Source: Mycolicibacterium rhodesiae JS60 (GTDB lineage Bacteria; Actinomycetota; Actinomycetes; Mycobacteriales; Mycobacteriaceae). From it: a stretch of 64,000 nt of DNA. The stretch covers positions 1 to 64,000 of the forward strand of contig AGIQ01000002.1 in NCBI GenBank assembly GCA_000230935.2, read 5' to 3'. A model generated the notes under the pieces. The model saw only the letters and a program-made list of their open reading frames with translations, was not told the DNA's origin and searched no databases. How positions within the stretch are numbered: position 1 is the first letter of the stretch; each line of letters starts with the position of its first letter. This document shows positions 44,649 through 53,716 of this stretch, piece after piece. The position numbers were made by a program, and so were the translations under genes.

Positions 44649-46316
44649 TTAGGATTCACCGGTGCCACTCGGTCCATCGTGACCCGAGTTGCCGTTGCTT
44701 GAGCTACCGCTACCCGGGCGACCTCCCTTACCGCCGGGCGCACCGAGGCCGCCGCCACCGCCATTGCCTCCGTTGCCTCCGTATCCGGTGCTGGTGGTGG
44801 AGGTTCCATTGCCGCCCAGACCGCCGTCACCGCCGGGCGCGCCGAGCCCACCGTCGCCACCGTGGCCTCCGTAGGAACCGTTGGCAGGCCCTGTGATCGA
44901 GGTCCCGTTGCCACCGGCGCCGCCGGTACCGCCCGTGCCGCCGGCGCCACCCGACCCACCGAAGCCGCCCCCTCCGCCGGCGCCCAGTCCAGCATCACTC
45001 TTGCCGGCCCCGCCAGCGCCGCCGTATCCGCCGCGGCCTCTGATACCTGCCTGGCCCCCGTCGCCGCCACCTCCGCCGTATCCCGTACCTGACGTGGACG
45101 TGCCCGCACCACCCTTGCCGCCGGCACCGCCGTCACCGACACCTGGGCCTACCCCGCCCTTGCCGCCCTGGCCACCAGTGCCGGTACTGAGGACACTGGT
45201 CCCGGATCCGGCGTCACCGCCGCCACCACCGTTGCCGCTCAACGCGCCGCCGTTGCCGCCGCGGCCGCCATTGCCGCCAAACGCCGGTCCCATGCTGACG
45301 CCGCCGCCACCACGGCCGCCGTTACCACCGTCACCGAAGACGGCGGCTTGACCGCCACCACCACCCGCGCCGCCGACCGCTGTACCGCTGTCACTTCGGG
45401 CACTGCCGCCCGGGCCGCCGTACCCGGCGGTTCCGATGATTCCGGAGTTGCCCCCGCGCCCGCCCGCACCGCCCGTGGCGACTTCATCACCGTTGTCGAT
45501 CGCTAAGCCGCCCCCACCGCCGCTGCCGCCGTCTCCCATGAGAATGCCGCCGTTTCCGCCGCGCCCTCCTGCCCCCCCATTGGCCGCAACCCCGCCCATC
45601 GTGATCATCGAACCGCCCGATCCGCCGGCACCTCCGTTGCCGAAAAGTCCGGCGCTTCCGCCGTTTCCGCCCGCTTGTCCGGGCAGTAGTCCGTTGCCCC
45701 CACGGCCTCCGTTGCCGAACAGTAGACCGCCGCGCCCACCGTCTTGGCCGGGTCCGCCGTCAGCGCCGTTGCCGATCAGCAGCCCACCGTTCTCACCAGG
45801 CTCATCGCCGTTGCTGATGAAGACGGCGACAAAGCCACCGACGATACTGCCGACATCGGTCACAGTGGGATTCGCAACGTTCAAGTCCGGCCTCGCCGGC
45901 AACCGTGAAGGGCCGACGGATCCACGCGACGCAGATACCGGCTGTGCGTACACCGATGGTCTGGACCGCGTTTCCGCGGCTTCGCGGTCGATGCGGCCGT
46001 TCTGGGGTGCGGGCAGCACCGCACCGGCGTCACTGGCTCGGGTCGGCGACGCGCCGCTCGTCGGCTGACCGCCGTAGCCGTCCATCACTACCACCGCTGG
46101 GGTCAGTTCCGCCGCGAACAGGCGGTTCGGCGCGATGGACACCGGCCTCACGGGCATCGGTCCGAATGCCGCGCGAGCTGGCGCCTCCGCGGCGACCAGG
46201 TGCACCGTGTCGATCACGCCGTCGCCGACCGCGGCAACGAGGCTCGTCGCCAAAGTGGCGGTCACCATGGTCAGTTGTCCGCACAGGACGTTGGGTCGGA
46301 TGACAAATCGCTTCAT
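44649..46316 (-). CDS. PGRS-type glycine-rich exported protein without a PE domain
   Basis: A 555-residue protein. The first 40 residues contain a hydrophobic signal-like stretch ([21 protein letters not shown]) in place of a PE domain; residues 40-170 form a non-repetitive, Pro/Ala/Ser/Arg region. Residues about 190-555 are Gly-Gly-X repeats ([25 protein letters not shown]) as in PGRS domains, ending [14 protein letters not shown] 46316 or GTG 46325. The repeat may form Ca-binding or polyglycine-II-like sheets; function unknown. It sits between the Rv3760- and Rv3761c-like genes, so it looks inserted relative to M. tuberculosis. The flanks 44573-44648 and 46326-46449 show nothing specific. 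Confidence 0.85.
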
Positions 46317-46449
46317 ACCTTGCACCGTCGTACAACAAGGTCACGGCGCACATCGGTAGGCGATACCCATGTTGCCGAGGTGCTCGGAGTTGCCCATGTA
46401 TCAAGAGCCGCTACCCACGCCTGGCGCGGGGCTCCATGGAACCAGCGTG

Positions 46450-47475
46450 TTAGCCCAGCGTCTCCAGGCCCCGCGCGATCAGGACGGCGACGGCCTGCTG
46501 CGCCCGGTCGTCGCTGTCGGGGCGCTCGGCGGCCATCCGCCTGCGGAAGTCGATGCCTGCCACGATGATCGCCAACTTGAAATATCCCAGTGCCATGTGG
46601 AAGTCCCAGTGCACCAATACATTTCCCGAGAACACCGCGTAACGTTGGGCGAGCTCGTCAGCTGACGGCATCTGCGGTGCCGTCCAGGACTTCTGATCCT
46701 CGGTGATCAGATCCAGCATCGGGTCGCGTTGCACACACATCACCGCGACATCAGACAGCGGGTCGCCGAGGGTGGACATCTCCCAATCCAGCACAGCCCG
46801 AACAACAGTCGGGTCACCGGCGTCCAGGATCGTGTTATCGATCCGGTAGTCGCCGTGCACGATCGAGGTGCGGCTCTGCTCGGGCACCGCATCCGCCAGC
46901 TTCGCGTGCAGCCGTTCGACGTCGACATCGCGCGGATCATCGGGCAGCCGGACGTGCTGCCACTGCGAACCCCACCGTCGCACCTGGCGTTCGAGGTAAC
47001 CGCTCGGCTTACCGAAGTCGCTCAAGCCCACCGCATTCGGGTCGACCTCGTGCAGGTCGACGAGCACCCGGATCAGACTGTCGACACACGCGCTGACCAC
47101 CTCGGAGCCACCGAGGGCGTCCAGCTCGGCACGGCTGCGAACCACGTTGCCCGCCACGTATTCGACCATCTGGAACGGCGCACCCAACACGGAGTCGTCG
47201 TCGCGCATCGTGACCGCGCGAGCGACGGGCACAGGGCTGTCGGCCAGCGCAGCCACCACACGGTATTCGCGGCCCATGTCGTGGGCCGACGGGGTGAGCC
47301 CATGCAGCGGCGGGCGGCGCAGCACCCACTTGGAAGCGTCGTCGAACACCAGGAAGGTCAGGTTGGAACGACCGCCTGAGATGAGCTCGCCCCGTAACTC
47401 ACCGGCACGCGGGATGCCCACTGCCCGCAGATGCCGATCCAGTGCCCGCAGGTCGAGACCGTCCAGTGAAGTCAT
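46450..47475 (-). CDS. fadE36: Aminoglycoside-phosphotransferase-like protein (FadE36/Rv3761c type)
   Basis: A 341-residue APH-fold protein, often named FadE36 although it is kinase-like, not an acyl-CoA dehydrogenase. The catalytic loop is IVHGDYRIDNTIL and the metal Asp is in AVLDWEMSTLGDPLSDVA; an N-terminal G-loop-like LISGGRSNLTFLV and Lys in KWVLRRPP bind ATP. Such proteins cluster with acyl-CoA dehydrogenases (the ACAD10/11 kinases phosphorylate 4-hydroxy-acids). A second copy is at 50565. Confidence 0.87.
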   Translation of the reverse strand: MTSLDGLDLRALDRHLRAVGIPRAGELRGELISGGRSNLTFLVFDDASKWVLRRPPLHGLTPSAHDMGREYRVVAALADSPVPVARAVTMRDDDSVLGAPFQMVEYVAGNVVRSRAELDALGGSEVVSACVDSLIRVLVDLHEVDPNAVGLSDFGKPSGYLERQVRRWGSQWQHVRLPDDPRDVDVERLHAKLADAVPEQSRTSIVHGDYRIDNTILDAGDPTVVRAVLDWEMSTLGDPLSDVAVMCVQRDPMLDLITEDQKSWTAPQMPSADELAQRYAVFSGNVLVHWDFHMALGYFKLAIIVAGIDFRRRMAAERPDSDDRAQQAVAVLIARGLETLG

Positions 47476-47488
47476 CAGCTATGTATAG

Positions 47489-48097
47489 CTAATAGCGCTG
47501 ATTGCGCGGCAAGAGGTCCCAAACATGCTCGGTGGTGTTCACCGCGGCCACGGTGCCGAACCCGTTGCGGGCATAGAGCAGGCGGGTGATCGACACGTAG
47601 TCGATCGGGAACGACAGCAGCCGTTTGGTGCCCAACAGCTCGTGCAGGATCACGTTGATCACCCCGCCGTGGCTGAATACGGCGACCGTGTCGTCGTGCC
47701 CGGCGGCCTCGACGATGTCGGACAGCGCCGCGGCAATCCGGCCGCGGAACTCGCCCTCGTCCACACTGCTGGGCAGCCGGCCTTCGGCCATTCGCGCCCA
47801 CTCCTCGGGCTTCTCCTTGCGCACCTGTTCGATCGGCACGTAGTGAGACAGCCCGCGGTCGTACTCAGCGAGCCGGTCGTCGATGTCGAGGGTCAGGTCG
47901 AGGGCCTTCGCGACGGGCTCACCCGTCTGGATCGCCCGGCGTTGCGGACTACTGACCAGCCGCGTGATCGGAAATCGGGCCAGCGCCTCGGGCAGCCGGT
48001 CGGCCTGCCGCCACCCTTCCTCGGACAATTCAGGATCGGCCCCTTCGCCGGCCTCGGTCCGGTGCGGTAAGGCATGCCGGACAAGCAGCAATTGCAT
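47489..48097 (-). CDS. Histidine phosphatase family protein
   Basis: A 202-residue phosphoglycerate-mutase-like phosphatase: LLVRHALP at the N-terminus (catalytic RH, with the family's third Gly replaced by Ala), LVSSPQRRAIQTGEPVA, AEYDRGLSHYVP and the second His in VFSHGGVINVILHELLG. The substrate is unknown; length and motifs fit broad small-molecule phosphatases. It lies in the same orientation as the fadE-like genes around it. Confidence 0.88.
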   Translation of the reverse strand: MQLLLVRHALPHRTEAGEGADPELSEEGWRQADRLPEALARFPITRLVSSPQRRAIQTGEPVAKALDLTLDIDDRLAEYDRGLSHYVPIEQVRKEKPEEWARMAEGRLPSSVDEGEFRGRIAAALSDIVEAAGHDDTVAVFSHGGVINVILHELLGTKRLLSFPIDYVSITRLLYARNGFGTVAAVNTTEHVWDLLPRNQRY

Positions 48098-48144
48098 GGG
48101 TGGGGAGGTCCTTTCGATACCGGCGACCGTCCAACGATAGGCGA

Positions 48145-49308
48145 CTACCGCGCCTTTGCCGCAGGCGCGTAGGCGGGCCGGCCGAGGCCGAGGACCTGCT
48201 GGGCGATCATGTTGCGGAAGATTTCCAGCGTGCCGCCGTAAATGCCTACCGGAGAAGCCAATCGAAACATGTACTCGGCACCCCCGTCGTCGGCTGCGCC
48301 CAAGGTGGCGACGGGCAGGCTGGCGGCAGCGCCGAGGATGTCCATCAGATCCGGTGCGGTGTCACGCATGGTCTGGGCGATCATGACCCGACCTGACATC
48401 GCCGGGGCACTCAACGCGGCCTCCACACGGGCGGCGGCCTGCCCGAGCCGGTAGGCCACCGAGCCGTCGTCGACGGGTGCGACCGCGGCCACCCGGTCGA
48501 CGGCCTCAGCCATCAGCAGGATGTGCTCGGTCATCGTCGCGAGCTTCTCGAGTCCCTCGGCATTGCGCTCGACGGTGCCGTGTTCGGAGTTGAGGGCATC
48601 CCGCAGGACCGTCCAGCCGCCGTTGACCTCACCGATGCGATACTTGTCGTCGACGCGGACGTCGCTGTAGTAGGTGATGTTGGTGCGGTCGCCGTCGACG
48701 GTGCGGATTCCCTGGATCTCGACTCCGGCAGAGTCGAGCGGAACCAGGAACATCGTCAAGTTCTTGTGTTTGGGCGCCTCGGGAGCGGAGTTGGTGATCA
48801 GGAAGACGTACTGGGCGTTGTGCGCATTCGAGGTGAACATCTTGGCGCCGTTAATGATCCATCCGTCGCCATCCCGCACCGCCTTGGTCTTGACTGTCGC
48901 CACATCCGAACCGCCCTCGGGCTCGGTATAACCCAGGCACAGCCGAGTGCGGCCGGCGAGCACCTCCGGCAGGATCTCGGCAAGCAGGTCGGGGTCGGCG
49001 AACTTGACCAGGGTCCTGGCGACCATCATGGTGGTGGGCCAGTGGAACCACGGTGCGTGAGCACGTCCGATCTCCAGGTCGAAGATCCTGCGCTGTACCG
49101 CGCTGAAGCCGCCATCGGCTTCGGTGTTGAAATCTCTGGCCAGATATCCGAGATCGGCCAGCGCCAAATGCAGGCCTTCGTGGAAGTTCTCGCCGGTCTC
49201 CCGATCGTGGCGATGGACGTCCTCGGTCACCAGTCGGTCCAGATCCGCCCGCAGCCGGCGCTGGAACTCCTCGTCCTCGCACGACAGCTCGACCAGGGAG
49301 AAATCCAT
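48145..49308 (-). CDS. Acyl-CoA dehydrogenase (FadE)
   Basis: A 387-residue flavoprotein oxidising an acyl-CoA at C2-C3. Blocks: LCLGYTEPEGGSDVATVKTKA (FAD contact), MFTSNAHNAQYVFLITNS, SEHGTVERNAEGL, and the C-terminal GIYGGTLEIFRNMIAQQVLG with the T-E-I FAD loop. ATG 49308 is chosen: a TATTGT -10 at 49316-49321 ends 7 nt upstream. The longer frame to 49398 lies in the CaiB gene. Substrate not known; FadE36-like and CaiB neighbours suggest a branched or cyclic acid. Confidence 0.9.
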   Translation of the reverse strand: MDFSLVELSCEDEEFQRRLRADLDRLVTEDVHRHDRETGENFHEGLHLALADLGYLARDFNTEADGGFSAVQRRIFDLEIGRAHAPWFHWPTTMMVARTLVKFADPDLLAEILPEVLAGRTRLCLGYTEPEGGSDVATVKTKAVRDGDGWIINGAKMFTSNAHNAQYVFLITNSAPEAPKHKNLTMFLVPLDSAGVEIQGIRTVDGDRTNITYYSDVRVDDKYRIGEVNGGWTVLRDALNSEHGTVERNAEGLEKLATMTEHILLMAEAVDRVAAVAPVDDGSVAYRLGQAAARVEAALSAPAMSGRVMIAQTMRDTAPDLMDILGAAASLPVATLGAADDGGAEYMFRLASPVGIYGGTLEIFRNMIAQQVLGLGRPAYAPAAKAR

Positions 49309-49312
49309 GGCC

Positions 49313-49338
49313 GTTACAATACTCAGCGCTGTTGTAAC
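49313..49338. promoter_or_regulatory. Inverted repeat overlapping the fadE -10 region
   Basis: GTTACAA (49313-49319) and TTGTAAC (49332-49338) form a 7-bp inverted repeat with 12 nt between. The left arm overlaps a TATTGT -10 (minus strand) for the fadE gene. It is a candidate repressor site; part of it lies in the last codons of the CaiB gene. Confidence 0.4.
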
Positions 49339-50483
49339 TCCGCCAGAATCTCCTCGGTGTGCTCGCCGAGCTTCGGGGCCGCCGACCGGGGCGCCCACGG
49401 GGTGCCGTGGAAATCCGCAGGTGTGGCGACCATCGGCAGCGATCCGCCGGCGTCGGGAACGTCGACGAGACCGCCCGCGGCGTGGAACTGCTCGTCACCG
49501 AGAACGTCTTCCATCGAATTCACCGGGGACCAGAACAGATCGGGTTCGGCGTCGAACGCCTGCGCCCACTGCGCCAGCGGCTTGGTCGCGAAGATCTCGT
49601 CGAGCGTTGCGATCAGCTCACGGGAATTGATCGCGCGGTCGCGGGCGGTGGTAAACCTGCTGTCGCTCAACCACTCCGGATGCCCCACTGCCCGGCAGAG
49701 CGACGGCCAGTGCCGGTCGGCTTCCAACCCGACGATCCAGAACCGGCGGCCATCTGCGGCAAGATAATTGTTCATGCACGGGTTGAACATCGACTCGCGC
49801 CGGCCGATCGCGATGGGCCGCCCGCTCAGCAGGAACGTGTTGAGGTCGAAGCTGACGGTGTAGGTGCCCTGGCGGTACAGCGACGTGGTGACCAGCTGCC
49901 CCTCGCCGGTGCGAGCACGCGCGACGAGCGCGGCGTTGATGGCCGCCGCGAGCGTCATCCCGGTCATGTGGTCGCCCATCCCGCCGCGCTGGAAGGGCGG
50001 GCTGTCGCCGGGGCGGGTGAGCAGGTCGGCCACCCCGGAGCGCGCCCAGAACGCCGCGACGTCGTAGGCCGGACGGTTCGCTTCGGGCCCCTTCTCGCCG
50101 TAACCGGTGATCAGCCCGTACACCAGACCGGGGTTGAGCGCAGCCACCTCCGGATAGCCGAGGTCGAGCCGGTTCAGCGCGTCGGGCCGCACGTTCGTGA
50201 TGAAAACATCTGCGCCTGAGAGCAATTGGCGTGCGGTCGCCAACCCACCATCGGTGGTCAGATCGAGCACGATGCTGCGCTTGGACCGGTTGTCCATTTC
50301 GAACGGTGGGTTGCTGTCATCGTCGAGGCCGAGCATCCGGCCGAACATGCGGGCGGGGTCACCGGTCGGCGGTTCGATCTTGACGACGTCGGCCCCCCAG
50401 TCCGCAAGGATTCCCCCGGCGGCGGGTCCGGCGACCCACACGCCGAGCTCGACAACCCTGATGCCATCCAGCGGTCCCGCCAT
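49323..50483 (-). CDS. CaiB/BaiF-type CoA-transferase
   Basis: A 386-residue class III CoA-transferase: GIRVVELGVWVAGPAAGGIL, VVKIEPPTGDPARMFGRM, GVADLLTRPGDSPPFQRGGMGDHMTGM with the catalytic Asp of the GDH segment, and VNSMEDVLGDEQFHAAG. Members such as alpha-methylacyl-CoA racemase and bile-acid CoA-transferase work on branched or steroid acids. It is divergent from the APH-like gene at 50565 across a palindrome. Confidence 0.9.
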   Translation of the reverse strand: MAGPLDGIRVVELGVWVAGPAAGGILADWGADVVKIEPPTGDPARMFGRMLGLDDDSNPPFEMDNRSKRSIVLDLTTDGGLATARQLLSGADVFITNVRPDALNRLDLGYPEVAALNPGLVYGLITGYGEKGPEANRPAYDVAAFWARSGVADLLTRPGDSPPFQRGGMGDHMTGMTLAAAINAALVARARTGEGQLVTTSLYRQGTYTVSFDLNTFLLSGRPIAIGRRESMFNPCMNNYLAADGRRFWIVGLEADRHWPSLCRAVGHPEWLSDSRFTTARDRAINSRELIATLDEIFATKPLAQWAQAFDAEPDLFWSPVNSMEDVLGDEQFHAAGGLVDVPDAGGSLPMVATPADFHGTPWAPRSAAPKLGEHTEEILAELQQR

Positions 50484-50527
50484 CGTTGCCCCTTTCGCTG
50501 TGCGCCAGGCTAGTGGTTTTGTTAGCG

Positions 50528-50542
50528 GAGAATGCTATTCTC
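50528..50542. promoter_or_regulatory. Palindrome GAGAATGCTATTCTC, candidate TetR operator
   Basis: A perfect 6-bp inverted repeat (GAGAAT and ATTCTC with GCT between) in the 81-bp divergent gap between the CaiB gene and the APH-like operon. The sequence GTTAG flanks it on both sides. The TetR gene encoded in the downstream operon (53713) is the natural candidate binder. Confidence 0.6.
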
Positions 50543-50564
50543 TGTTAGGAGAGTGAGGGGTTCC

Positions 50565-51608
50565 ATGACGAGAACGCAAAATCCCACAGACCTGGACACC
50601 GCGACCCTCGGCCGCTGGCTCGACACCCAGGACGCCCCCGGCGCGGGCGAAGAGCCCGCTGTCGACGTCCTCAAGGGCGGATCGCAGAACATGCTCTTTC
50701 GGGTCAATCGCGGCGGTCAGGACATGGTGCTGCGGATGCCCGGTCCTCGCGCCGACGAACGCCGATTGAACGAACTGCTCCGCGAGATCCGGCTGGAGCG
50801 AGCGCTGAAGGGCACCGACGTGCCGCACGCCGAACTGATCGCCGCCGACGAAAGCGGCGAGGTGCTGGGCAAGCCGTTCTACCTGATGAAAGAGGTCGAC
50901 GGCTGGAGTCCGATGGAGGGCGGCTGGGCGACCCCGTTCGACACCGACCTCGGCGCCCGTCGCGAGCTCGCCTTCCAGCTGATCGAAGGCGCGGCGAAGC
51001 TCGGCCGCGTCGATTGGAAGGCCCAGGGCCTGGAGGGCTTCGGCAAGCCCGACGGTTTCCACGACCGTCAGGTCGATCGCTGGCTGTCCTTTCTCGCCGC
51101 ATTCCAGGTCCGCGAACTGCCCGGCCTCGACACCGCGTCGCAATGGCTGCGCGATAACCGGCCCGCGCATTGCACCCCCGGGATCATGCACGGCGACTAC
51201 CAGTTCGCCAACGTGATGTTCGCCCACGGCGCGCCGGGCCGGCTGGCCGCGATCGTCGACTGGGAGATGACCACCATCGGCGATCCGCTGCTGGATGTCG
51301 CCTGGGCGCTGCTCGGCTACGACGGCGAGCACCCCAAGGACACCGGGTTCTATCTGCCGATGGACGGCATGCCGACCCGCAGTGAGCTGCTGGCGCACTA
51401 TGAGAAGGTCAGCGGCTTGTCGACCGAGAACATCGGTTACTACCTGGTGCTGGCCAACTGGAAGCTCGGCATCGTGCTGGAGAAGACCTACGCCGCCGCG
51501 GTCAACGGCGGCAAGGCGGACCCGAAAGTGGTCGAGGCGTTCGGCGCGATGGTGCCCTCTCTGATCGCCACCGCCGCCGAACTCGCGCAGTCCGGTGAAG
51601 GGGCCTGA
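50565..51608 (+). CDS. APH-fold kinase-like protein (FadE36/ACAD10-type)
   Basis: A 347-residue paralogue of the protein at 46450. Motifs: DVLKGGSQNMLFRVNRGGQDMVLR (ATP loop and Lys), IMHGDYQFANVMF (catalytic loop) and AIVDWEMTTIGDPLLDVAW (metal Asp). The ATG 50565 start has TAGGAGAGTGAGG upstream. It opens a run APH-SDR-ACAD-TetR-QOR on the plus strand with 1-10 nt gaps or overlaps, probably an operon for an acyl-CoA pathway. Kinase plus ACAD clusters resemble 4-hydroxy-acid breakdown, but the substrate here is not known. Confidence 0.88.
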   Translation: MTRTQNPTDLDTATLGRWLDTQDAPGAGEEPAVDVLKGGSQNMLFRVNRGGQDMVLRMPGPRADERRLNELLREIRLERALKGTDVPHAELIAADESGEVLGKPFYLMKEVDGWSPMEGGWATPFDTDLGARRELAFQLIEGAAKLGRVDWKAQGLEGFGKPDGFHDRQVDRWLSFLAAFQVRELPGLDTASQWLRDNRPAHCTPGIMHGDYQFANVMFAHGAPGRLAAIVDWEMTTIGDPLLDVAWALLGYDGEHPKDTGFYLPMDGMPTRSELLAHYEKVSGLSTENIGYYLVLANWKLGIVLEKTYAAAVNGGKADPKVVEAFGAMVPSLIATAAELAQSGEGA

Positions 51609-51609
51609 A

Positions 51610-52398
51610 ATGGGTTACGCAGACGACCTTTTCGACCTGACCGGGAAGGTGGTGCTGGTCACCGGCGGCAGCCGGGGCCTGGGCCGCGAGATGGCGATGG
51701 CCGCCGCGCGCTGCGGTGCCGATGTGATCATCGCCAGCCGCAAGTTCGACTCGTGTGCGGCCACCGCCAAGGAGATCGAGGACCAAACCGGCCGCACCGC
51801 AATGCCGTACGCCGTTCACGTGGGGCGCTGGGATGAGCTCGACGGGTTGGTGCAGGCCGTCTACGACCGGTTCGGCAAGCTCGACGTGCTGGTGAACAAC
51901 GCCGGCATGTCACCGACCTACGACAAGCTCACCAATGTCAGCGAAAAGCTGTTCGATGCGGTGGTCAACCTGAATCTCAAAGGCCCGTTCCGGCTTTCAG
52001 CGCTGGTCGGTGAGCGGATGCTCGACGACGGTGGCGGGGTGATCATCAACGTCAGCACCCACGGGTCGTTGCGGCCACACCCGTCATTCATTCCGTACGC
52101 GGCCTCCAAGGCCGGGTTGAACGCGATGACCGAAGGTTTGGCCGCGGCGTTCGGCCCGACCGTGCGGGTCAATACCCTAATGCCAGGGCCGTTCCTCACC
52201 GATATCAGCAAGGCGTGGGGGCTAGGCCGTCCCGGCCCCACAAATGGGCCCAGCGGTAGTGAGAATCCGTTCAGCCGCCACGCCCTGCAGCGGGCCGGCG
52301 AGCCGTCCGAAATCATCGGCGCCGCACTGTTCTTGATGTCGGACGCATCCAGCTTCACCACCGGATCGATCCTTCGGGTCGACGGCGGCATCCCCTAA
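51610..52398 (+). CDS. Short-chain dehydrogenase/reductase
   Basis: A 262-residue classical SDR. The TGGSRGLG dinucleotide motif (about 20-27), NNAGMSP, Ser in NVSTHGS, and YAASKAGLNAMTEGLAA (YxxxK) are complete. ATG 51610 follows the previous stop by 1 nt. An extended segment (GLGRPGPTNGPSGSENPF) after the MPGPFLTD motif is longer than usual. It probably acts on a hydroxyacyl or keto intermediate of the same operon. Confidence 0.9.
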   Translation: MGYADDLFDLTGKVVLVTGGSRGLGREMAMAAARCGADVIIASRKFDSCAATAKEIEDQTGRTAMPYAVHVGRWDELDGLVQAVYDRFGKLDVLVNNAGMSPTYDKLTNVSEKLFDAVVNLNLKGPFRLSALVGERMLDDGGGVIINVSTHGSLRPHPSFIPYAASKAGLNAMTEGLAAAFGPTVRVNTLMPGPFLTDISKAWGLGRPGPTNGPSGSENPFSRHALQRAGEPSEIIGAALFLMSDASSFTTGSILRVDGGIP

Positions 52399-52408
52399 GG
52401 AGTCAGAC

Positions 52409-53716
52409 ATGGCATGGGATTTTTCCACCGAACCGGAATTCGAGGAGAAGCTCGAGTGGATCCGGAACTTCGTCCGAGACGAGGTCGAGCCGCTCGAGGT
52501 GATCTTCCCCAGTTGCGAGTTCCTGCCGCTCGATGAGGAGCGCCGCCGGATCATCGACCCGCTCAAGCAGAAGGTCCGGGATCAGGGCTTGTGGGCGCCG
52601 CATCTGGGACCCGAGCTCGGCGGGCAGGGCTTCGGCGCGGTCAAGCTCACACTGATCAACGAAATCCTCGGCCGCGCAACGTGGTCGTCGATCATCTTCG
52701 GCACCCAGGCACCCGATACCGGCAATGCCGAGATCCTCGCCCGGTTCGGCACGAGCGAACAGAAGGACCGCTACCTGACCGGGCTGCTGTCCGGGGAGAT
52801 CTTCTCCACGTTCTCGATGACCGAACCGCAGGGCGGCTCTGATCCGCGGGTGTTCACCACCCGGGCCGTGCGCGACGGCGACGACTGGGTGATCAATGGC
52901 CGCAAGTACTGGTCGTCGAATGCATCAGTGGCGTCGTTCTTCATCGTCGTGGCGATCACCGATCCCGATGTGCCGGTCCACAAGGGGGCGTCGACGTTCC
53001 TGATCCCGGCCGACACCCCCGGGGTGAACATCGAAGCGACCCATCACCTGGTCGGCTCCTATTCCCACGACCCCGGCCATTCGCTGGTGCACTACGACAA
53101 CGTCCGGGTGCCCGCCTCGGCGATGCTCGGCGAGGAGGGACAAGGCTTCCACGTGGCACAGTCCCGGCTGGCCGGCGGCCGTCTACACCACGCGATGCGC
53201 TCCATCGGGGTGGCCCAGCGCGCCATCGACGCGATGGCCCGGCGAGCGAAAAGCCGCTTCACCCAAGGCAGTCTGCTGGCCGACAAGCAGCTCGTCCAGG
53301 AGATGGTCGCCGACTCCTTCGTCGAGCTGACCCAATTCCGGTTGATGGTGCTGTACGCCGCCTGGCTGGTCGACACCGGTGGCGAGCGGGCCGCCCGCGA
53401 GGCGATCGCGGCCTGCAAGATCCAGACGGCGAACGTGCTGAAGTCCATCGGCCTGCGCGCCATACAGGTGCACGGCGGCCTCGGGCTCACCGACCAGATG
53501 CCCTTGACCAGCGTGCTGATGGGCGGGATCACGCTGGGGCTGGCCGACGGGCCCACCGAGGCACACAAGGTCAACCTGGCCCGCCAGATCCTCAAAGGGT
53601 ACGAGCCGGACGACCCGGTGTGGCCCAGCGAGTTCCTTCCCAATCGCATCGAGCGGGCCCGCGAAAAGTACGGTCACCTGATCGATCGCATTCCCGCGCT
53701 GCCTGTTTCGCCGTGA
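52409..53716 (+). CDS. Acyl-CoA dehydrogenase
   Basis: A 435-residue ACAD. Blocks: STFSMTEPQGGSDPRVF, ATHHLVGSYSHDPGHSLVHYD, QSRLAGGRLHHAMRSIGVAQ, QVHGGLGLTDQMPL and the terminal region. The long AMLGEEGQGFHVAQSRL segment is like human ACAD10/11, consistent with the APH gene next to it. It starts 10 nt after the SDR stop with AAGGAG. It is probably the dehydrogenation step of the pathway. Confidence 0.92.
   Translation: MAWDFSTEPEFEEKLEWIRNFVRDEVEPLEVIFPSCEFLPLDEERRRIIDPLKQKVRDQGLWAPHLGPELGGQGFGAVKLTLINEILGRATWSSIIFGTQAPDTGNAEILARFGTSEQKDRYLTGLLSGEIFSTFSMTEPQGGSDPRVFTTRAVRDGDDWVINGRKYWSSNASVASFFIVVAITDPDVPVHKGASTFLIPADTPGVNIEATHHLVGSYSHDPGHSLVHYDNVRVPASAMLGEEGQGFHVAQSRLAGGRLHHAMRSIGVAQRAIDAMARRAKSRFTQGSLLADKQLVQEMVADSFVELTQFRLMVLYAAWLVDTGGERAAREAIAACKIQTANVLKSIGLRAIQVHGGLGLTDQMPLTSVLMGGITLGLADGPTEAHKVNLARQILKGYEPDDPVWPSEFLPNRIERAREKYGHLIDRIPALPVSP

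Noticed and set aside
44649..45650. Repetitive pattern resembling a repeat array (possible CRISPR)
   Set aside because: The short GC-rich repeats encode Gly-Gly-X in one frame and vary in length and sequence; there are no constant repeats with unique spacers and no cas genes.
44881..46068. Proline-rich plus-strand frames (PPAPP repeats)
   Set aside because: They are the complement of the Gly-rich PGRS gene; no ribosome sites or signals.
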